From NCBI GenBank assembly GCA_964606575.1, contig CAZSHA010000016.1, positions 1 to 36,959 of the forward strand: 36,959 bases of DNA, given 5' to 3'. A program made the translations under genes and the position numbers. The notes under the pieces are model-generated. The model did no database searches. It was given only the letters and a program-made list of their open reading frames with translations, and had not been told where the DNA came from. Every line of letters begins with the position of its first letter. Positions within the stretch are counted from its first letter, which is position 1. The stretch is from RGIG4576 sp964606575. Its GTDB lineage: Bacteria > Bacteroidota > Bacteroidia > Bacteroidales > Muribaculaceae. Positions 32,643-36,959 of this stretch are shown one piece after another.

Positions 32643-32909
32643 ATGGCACATAAAAAAGGTGTAGGTAGTTCTAAGAACGGTCGTGAATCAGAAAGCAAAC
32701 GACTAGGCGTTAAAATTTTTGGTGGTCAATTTGCTAAAGCTGGTAATATCATCAAGCGTCAACGTGGTACAGTTCACCACCCAGGTGAAAACGTTGGCAT
32801 GGGTAAAGACCACACTTTGTATGCTTTGATTGACGGTACAGTAGCTTTCGTTACTAAGGCTAACCGTAAGTATGTCAAAGTTGAACCTATTGCTGAAAGC
32901 GCAAACTAA
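32643..32909 (+). CDS. rpmA: 50S ribosomal protein L27
   Basis: L27 lies near the peptidyl transferase centre and helps place tRNA ends. The 88-residue protein begins MAHKKGVGSSKNGRESESKR, and the core QRGTVHHPGENVGMGKDHTL is complete. The N-terminus has no leader sequence of the type cut off in Firmicutes, as expected outside that phylum. The upstream gene is rplU and a strong terminator follows at 32961. Confidence 0.98.
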   Translation: MAHKKGVGSSKNGRESESKRLGVKIFGGQFAKAGNIIKRQRGTVHHPGENVGMGKDHTLYALIDGTVAFVTKANRKYVKVEPIAESAN

Positions 32910-32960
32910 TTAACGCAATTCCCTATCATTGGGTAGGGCGCAATAAGAATAAGGTATTTT

Positions 32961-32994
32961 GGGTGTGCCGCTATGTGCGACATACCCTTTTTTA
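32961..32994 (+). terminator. Intrinsic terminator after rpmA
   Basis: GGGTGTGCCGC (32961-32971) pairs with GCGACATACCC (32977-32987) over 11 positions with one mismatch and one G-T pair, followed by a run of T residues. Confidence 0.85.
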
Positions 32995-33034
32995 TTAGAG
33001 CATTTAATGAGTCGGCTTTAAAAATCAAGTGTAT

Positions 33035-34489
33035 ATGAGTGTTTTGGTAGTTTCTGTGTTGGTTGCATATTTTTTAATGTTGCTGTTGGTTTCCCATGCC
33101 ATGTTAAAGAAGTCGGATAATGAGAACGGTTCATTTTTTATGGCGGGAAGAAATGCGTCGTGGTGGATGGTGTCTATAGGTATGATAGGTGCTTCGGTGA
33201 GCGGCGTGAGTTTCTTGTCTGTTCCAGGAATGGTGAAAGGCATCGGGTTCTTATATTTGCAGACTGCATTAGGGTTTATTCTTGGGTATGTGTTGATTGC
33301 TAAAGTTTTGTTACCTGTGTATTATAAATTGTCAACACCTAGCATATATGAGTACCTGAACATTCGTTTCGGTGTGATGTCATATAAAACAGGTGCTTGC
33401 TTTTTCTTGTTGTCTAAGCTATTTGCCACAGCAGCAAAAGTGTACGTCGTAGTTCTTGTTCTGCAAACGTTGGCTTTTGATGCCTTAGGGCTACCGTTTT
33501 ATGTTAGCACGACTCTTATTGTGGCTATGATATGGTTATATACCAAGAATGGTGGTTTACGCACTATAGTGTTGACCGACTTGTTGCAAACAGTTTTTAT
33601 GGTTCTCGCATTGGTGCTGATAATCATATTTTTGGTTGGTGAGTTGGGGCTGGATTTTGATGGTCTTGTCGGTTTGATTGTCGATAGCCAGTGGTCGCAA
33701 TTTGTTGAGCTTGATGACTGGGCTAGTAAGCAACATTTTGTAAAGCAATTCTTTTCGGGTGTGTTCATCGCATTGGTGATGACTGGATTAGATCAGGATA
33801 TGATACAAAAGAATAGGGCGATACGCACGCTTGAGCAGTCACAGCGTAATATGTATTGGTATGGTTCAGCATTTGTTCCGTTGAATTTCTTGTTTTTGTT
33901 GTTGGGATTGTTGATGTTGCAATATGCTGCAGTGAATGGTATAGAATTACCTGCAAAAACCGATGGATTTCTTCCCTTTTTCGTTAGTGAAGGGTATTTC
34001 GGAGTGTTTGTGTCGGTGTGTTTTGTTGTTGGTGTAGTTTCTGCTACGTTTTCTAGTGCCGATTCCTCGTTGGCATCGCTCACTACATCATTTTGTGTGG
34101 ATATTGCAGAAAAAGAGTATAACGTTAAGTTGCGTAAGGTGTCGCATGTGGTCTTCAGCTTGCTTCTGGTACTTTTGGTGTGCTTGTTTGATTCGATTAA
34201 CGATAAGTCGTTGATAGACTTGATATATACTTTAGTCTCATATACTTATGGCCCGTTATTGGGACTATATGCTTTCGGACTTTTTACTCATAGAAAGGCG
34301 AACGACCGTATTGTTCCATTTATAGCAGTCACATCGCCCGTAGCGTGTTATGCTTTAGACTCGTGGTGTAAATCATCGGTTGGTTATAATTTCGGTTATG
34401 AATTGCTTATGTTGAATGGAACAATAACTTTCTTGGGCCTTTTCGTTTTTTCAAAACCAGAAAAGTACAGTCAAACTGCTTCCAAATGA
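33035..34489 (+). CDS. Sodium/solute symporter (SSS family)
   Basis: A 484-residue transporter with about 13 membrane helices, of the SSS family (PutP/SGLT fold), which uses the sodium gradient to import a small solute. Family landmarks are MAGRNASWWMVSIGMIGASV and GVSFLSVPGMV (first two helices, sodium site) and SATFSSADSSLASLTT in the eighth helix, where paired Ser/Thr residues bind sodium in SGLT-type proteins. The substrate cannot be told from sequence; closest relatives in Bacteroidales are usually annotated as sialic acid or other sugar-type carriers without proof. The ATG at 33035 is chosen over the in-frame GTG at 33029. No clear promoter is seen. Confidence 0.9.
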   Translation: MSVLVVSVLVAYFLMLLLVSHAMLKKSDNENGSFFMAGRNASWWMVSIGMIGASVSGVSFLSVPGMVKGIGFLYLQTALGFILGYVLIAKVLLPVYYKLSTPSIYEYLNIRFGVMSYKTGACFFLLSKLFATAAKVYVVVLVLQTLAFDALGLPFYVSTTLIVAMIWLYTKNGGLRTIVLTDLLQTVFMVLALVLIIIFLVGELGLDFDGLVGLIVDSQWSQFVELDDWASKQHFVKQFFSGVFIALVMTGLDQDMIQKNRAIRTLEQSQRNMYWYGSAFVPLNFLFLLLGLLMLQYAAVNGIELPAKTDGFLPFFVSEGYFGVFVSVCFVVGVVSATFSSADSSLASLTTSFCVDIAEKEYNVKLRKVSHVVFSLLLVLLVCLFDSINDKSLIDLIYTLVSYTYGPLLGLYAFGLFTHRKANDRIVPFIAVTSPVACYALDSWCKSSVGYNFGYELLMLNGTITFLGLFVFSKPEKYSQTASK

Positions 34490-34565
34490 AATAGTGTGTG
34501 TTTGCTCTCTTAGTTCTAAGATTAATTATTAGACAGTTTATAATACAAAATATGTGATTGCGAAG

Positions 34566-34581
34566 ATTTTTTGCAAAAAAT
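34566..34581. repeat. 16-base perfect palindrome
   Basis: ATTTTTTGCAAAAAAT reads the same on both strands. It lies in the 229-base gap between the symporter and FKBP genes, about 100 bases before the FKBP promoter. It may be an operator or only AT-rich chance. Confidence 0.4.
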
Positions 34582-34663
34582 GATATACGCTTAGATATAG
34601 GTTGGTATAAATGATGTTGATGGTTCGGTATGGAATATTTAATAGGGGGAAGAACTTTGATTT

Positions 34664-34694
34664 TTGGCATTTTCAATATAAAAGCATAAATTTG
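34664..34694 (+). promoter_or_regulatory. Promoter of the FKBP-lgt unit
   Basis: TTG at 34664-34666, a 20-base spacer and TAAATTTG at 34687-34694 fit the Bacteroidota consensus. The leader is about 18 bases. Confidence 0.7.
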
Positions 34695-34718
34695 TAACTA
34701 TATTATATAGAATGTTAG

Positions 34719-35714
34719 ATGATGAAAAGAATAGGTTTGTTTTTCGCAGTTTTATCATTTGTGTCGATTAATATGTTCGGCGATATAGTGATTAAAGATT
34801 GGGGCGATGAGTCGAAGATGGATACGTTGTCATACGCTTCTGGTGTTAATGTAGCTTACGGCATGAATAGCCAGTTGAGTTATTTGCCGCTAGATTTTAA
34901 GATATTGGAAGAGGCTGTTTGCAATATTGCTTTAGATGCAATGACCTTGGAGGAGGATAGCTTGACTATTAGCGAAGAACAGGCAATGTCGATATTGAAT
35001 GATTATATGGGTCATAAATATCCTAGCCGGTTGAAGGCTTGTAAGGATGCTCTTGATTCAGTCAAAGTGGCTGACGAGAATGCTTATATCAGGTCGAATA
35101 TGTTTGAATCGGATTATGAGCGTGCGTTGGTGTCGAAAGCGTTCGGTATGAGTTTGGGACGAGGTATATATAAAAGTCCTATGCCTGTACAATTGTATTG
35201 GGTGCTTCAAGGTATGCGTGACATGCGTGCAGGGAAGGCTATCATGACCAATGAGAAAGCAGTTTCTCATATCAACCATTTCATGACAGTGACTAGACAT
35301 GAGGTTGCAAAGAAGAAGGCTAGTGAATGGCTGTCACAAGTGGCTCATACTAAGGGAGTCAAGGCATTGCCGTCGGGATTGTTATACCAGATTGTAGCCA
35401 AGGGTGATGCCACTATGATGCCTACTTCTGATAGCGATAGAGTGACTGTACATTACAAGGGAACTAAGCAGAATGGTGATGTGTTTGACGATAGCTATAA
35501 ACGTGGCAAACCTGCATCGTTTCAACTTAGTCAAGTCATAAAAGGGTGGACCGAGGGAATGAAATTAATAGGCAAGGGCGGAAAGGTGACACTTTGGATT
35601 CCTTATAATTTAGCCTATGGAACTAGAGGCGCAGGCGATGCTATCGCTCCTTATGAGGCTTTAAGGTTTGATATTGAATTAATTGATGTGCAACATCAGT
35701 CAGTAATAAAATAA
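34719..35714 (+). CDS. FKBP-type peptidyl-prolyl isomerase (Mip/FkpA-like) with a doubled N-terminal part
   Basis: The 331-residue protein has a signal peptide (about residues 1-21, MKRIGLFFAVLSFVSINMFG) and a C-terminal FKBP domain (about 225-328) with active-site landmarks VTVHYKGTKQNGDVFDDSY, VIKGWTEGMKLIGKGGKVTL and IPYNLAYG, ending in the LRFDIELIDV strand. FKBPs turn X-Pro bonds and chaperone folding. Before it lie two stretches, about 34-110 and 133-205, that both resemble the helical FKBP_N dimerisation domain (compare SYASGVNVAYGM with SKAFGMSLGRGI), so this domain looks duplicated. lgt follows after six bases. Start codon 34719 or 34722. Confidence 0.9.
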   Translation: MMKRIGLFFAVLSFVSINMFGDIVIKDWGDESKMDTLSYASGVNVAYGMNSQLSYLPLDFKILEEAVCNIALDAMTLEEDSLTISEEQAMSILNDYMGHKYPSRLKACKDALDSVKVADENAYIRSNMFESDYERALVSKAFGMSLGRGIYKSPMPVQLYWVLQGMRDMRAGKAIMTNEKAVSHINHFMTVTRHEVAKKKASEWLSQVAHTKGVKALPSGLLYQIVAKGDATMMPTSDSDRVTVHYKGTKQNGDVFDDSYKRGKPASFQLSQVIKGWTEGMKLIGKGGKVTLWIPYNLAYGTRGAGDAIAPYEALRFDIELIDVQHQSVIK

Positions 35715-35720
35715 TTTGTT

Positions 35721-36587
35721 ATGCTTAGTTTTATAACGTGGACATTCTGGCCAGAACTGATAAGCTCACCAGTAACCGTGCGTTGGTATGGATTGATGTT
35801 TGCAATCGGTTTCTGGATTGGTTATGAGATAGTGTGGAGAATGTTTCGTCATGAGGGCGCTCCTGAGAAGTGGATCGGTTCTCTGTTTATATATGTTGCA
35901 GTTGCCACTATGGTTGGAGCAAGGCTCGGTCATGTGTTTTTCTATGATTGGGAAACCTATTCGCATAATTTATTAGCCATTTTTAAGACATGGGAAGGCG
36001 GTCTAGCCAGTCATGGCGGTGCTATAGGCATAATAGTGGCTATTTTCCTATATTCTAAATTCGTAACGAAGAAAAGTCCGTTGTGGACATTTGACAAGTT
36101 GGTTGTGCCTATCGCATTTGTCGGAGCATTGATAAGATTGGGCAATTTGTTCAATCATGAAATATATGGCGGTCCTACCAGTTTGCCTTGGGGATTCAGG
36201 TTTGTTGACAATGTGGGAGCATGGTTGCATGGAGCAGAGCCTATTTTCACGGTACCTTGCCACCCGACGCAATTATATGAGGCGGGATGCTATTTGTTAC
36301 TTTTCGTTTTGTTGATGCTGATGTATTGGAAATGGAATGCGCAACGCCGTCCCGGGCTTATTTTTGGTGTGTTTTTCACAGTGCTTTTCGGGGCTAGATT
36401 CTTGATAGAATATGTGAAAAATGTGCAAGAGCCTTGGGAAATAGGTATGCGTGAGGCAATAGGTATGGATATGGGGCAGGTGTTGAGTCTTCCGTTTATT
36501 GTGGTAGGCGTGTGGCTTATAGTTAGAGCCTTACGCCGTCCATCAGTCGATATGAAATTTCCTAATAAATTCTCCGGTTCAAAATAA
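35721..36587 (+). CDS. lgt: Prolipoprotein diacylglyceryl transferase
   Basis: Lgt moves diacylglycerol from phosphatidylglycerol to the Cys of the lipobox, the first step in lipoprotein maturation, in the inner membrane. The 288-residue protein has about seven membrane helices. The catalytic features are SHGGAIGIIVAIFLYSK, with the essential His and Gly pair, RLGNLFNHEIYGG (Arg and Asn/Glu signature) and HPTQLYEAGCY. Length is normal. It is six bases after the FKBP gene and likely shares its promoter. A hairpin at 36643 ends the unit. Confidence 0.97.
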   Translation: MLSFITWTFWPELISSPVTVRWYGLMFAIGFWIGYEIVWRMFRHEGAPEKWIGSLFIYVAVATMVGARLGHVFFYDWETYSHNLLAIFKTWEGGLASHGGAIGIIVAIFLYSKFVTKKSPLWTFDKLVVPIAFVGALIRLGNLFNHEIYGGPTSLPWGFRFVDNVGAWLHGAEPIFTVPCHPTQLYEAGCYLLLFVLLMLMYWKWNAQRRPGLIFGVFFTVLFGARFLIEYVKNVQEPWEIGMREAIGMDMGQVLSLPFIVVGVWLIVRALRRPSVDMKFPNKFSGSK

Positions 36588-36642
36588 TTCACGCAAACTT
36601 ATGTGCCCGTAAAATTGCGAGTACAGATAATAAAAATTTTGT

Positions 36643-36680
36643 ATACCTAGGTCACATGTTGGGCTAGGTATTTGTTTTCT
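36643..36680 (+). terminator. Hairpin terminator after lgt
   Basis: ATACCTAG (36643-36650) and CTAGGTAT (36664-36671) form a perfect 8-base stem with a 13-base loop, followed by TTGTTTTC. It lies 56 bases beyond the lgt stop. Confidence 0.6.
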
Positions 36681-36703
36681 AATAGATTCTGCAACATGTG
36701 TCC

Positions 36704-36732
36704 TTGAATTGCATATCCTTTTATTACCTTTG
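36704..36732 (+). promoter_or_regulatory. Promoter of the DnaQ-like exonuclease gene
   Basis: TTG at 36704-36706, an 18-base spacer and TACCTTTG at 36725-36732 fit the consensus. The start would be near 36739, about 28 bases before the ATG. Confidence 0.6.
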
Positions 36733-36766
36733 CTTTGATAATTACCAAAATATATTCGTAGGAGAT

Positions 36767-36959
36767 ATGGAAAATTTTGCATCAATAGATTTTGAAACCG
36801 CAAATAAAGAGCGTACAAGCGTATGCAGTGTTGGAGTGGTGATTGTGAGGGGTGGAGAAATAGTAGATACCTTCTATTCCCTTATCCGACCTGAACCAAA
36901 TTATTATAATTATTGGTGTACTCAAGTTCATGGCATTACCCATAATGATACTGATTCTG
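36767..36959 (+). CDS. DnaQ-like 3'-5' exonuclease, N-terminal part
   Basis: The first 64 codons of a DEDDh exonuclease of the DnaQ family, cut by the right edge. FASIDFETAN carries the first catalytic Asp-x-Glu, and SVGVVIVRGGEIVDTFYSLI plus VHGIT fit exonuclease motifs I and the following strand. Full-length relatives with this N-terminus are often stand-alone exonucleases, some with a BRCT domain; the rest cannot be seen here. The ATG at 36767 follows an AGGAG two bases away, too close for a standard ribosome binding site. Confidence 0.85.
   Translation, partial: MENFASIDFETANKERTSVCSVGVVIVRGGEIVDTFYSLIRPEPNYYNYWCTQVHGITHNDTDS

Noticed and set aside
36760..36764. AGGAG as a ribosome binding site for the exonuclease
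   Set aside because: It is only two bases from the ATG, too near for normal pairing, and such sites are little used in this phylum.

Overview
This 37 kb window looks like ordinary chromosome from a Bacteroidota (order Bacteroidales) gut- or oral-type bacterium with fairly AT-rich DNA. The evidence is a full type IX secretion (T9SS) gene set, a Rex regulator, a DUF3256 lipidless secreted protein, a DUF4250 protein, and repeated promoters of the Bacteroidota form (TTG, 18-20 bases, TAnnTTTG). Shine-Dalgarno sequences are nearly absent. The family (for example Muribaculaceae, Prevotellaceae or Porphyromonadaceae) cannot be fixed from the sequence alone. I see no mobile element, CRISPR array, tRNA or rRNA.

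Layout. 1-490 (-): the start of miaA behind a DUF4250 gene. 491-877: a gene-free stretch with a promoter and a strong intrinsic terminator that together outline a candidate small RNA of about 110 nt. 911-3923 (+): a secreted C26-M19 double peptidase, then an ECF sigma factor with a four-helix membrane partner. 4013-5646 (-): SRPBCC protein, pyrE and a YhcH-type protein. 5806-6201 (+): a membrane-anchored stomatin-like stalk without a band 7 domain. 6295-8196 (-): an acyl-CoA ligase. 8339-15259 (-): porT-porP-gldK-gldL-gldM-gldN, the T9SS assembly, motor and ring genes in one run. 15355-16855: a SUI1/YciH factor facing a membrane-bound AraC-type regulator. 17052-21936 (+): an AddA/RecB-like helicase-nuclease followed by both exonuclease VII subunits. 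21986-24602 (-): DUF3256 protein and a DEAD-box RNA helicase. 25098-25388 (-): a small cysteine-rich exported protein. 25571-32018 (-): rex, a degenerate FAH-family gene, porU, porV and ispF in one run. 32302-32909 (+): ribosomal L21 and L27. 33035-36587 (+): a sodium/solute symporter, a Mip-type FKBP isomerase and lgt. 36767-36959 (+): the start of a DnaQ-like exonuclease.

How the parts fit. Two separate runs supply T9SS: the trans-envelope core (PorP, GldK/L/M/N, with PorT for assembly) and the outer-membrane attachment complex (PorU sortase, PorV shuttle). The second run starts with the NAD(H) sensor Rex, so a link between redox state and cargo attachment is possible. The addA-xseA-xseB group puts two DNA-degrading repair nucleases under one promoter. 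Lgt, next to an exported or envelope FKBP, fits envelope protein maturation, and GldK itself is a predicted Lgt substrate.

The points most worth following are the Rex-PorU/PorV linkage, the FAH-like protein that has lost its metal ligands, the 13-cysteine exported protein, the small RNA candidate, the C26-M19 fusion and the basic tail on GldN.
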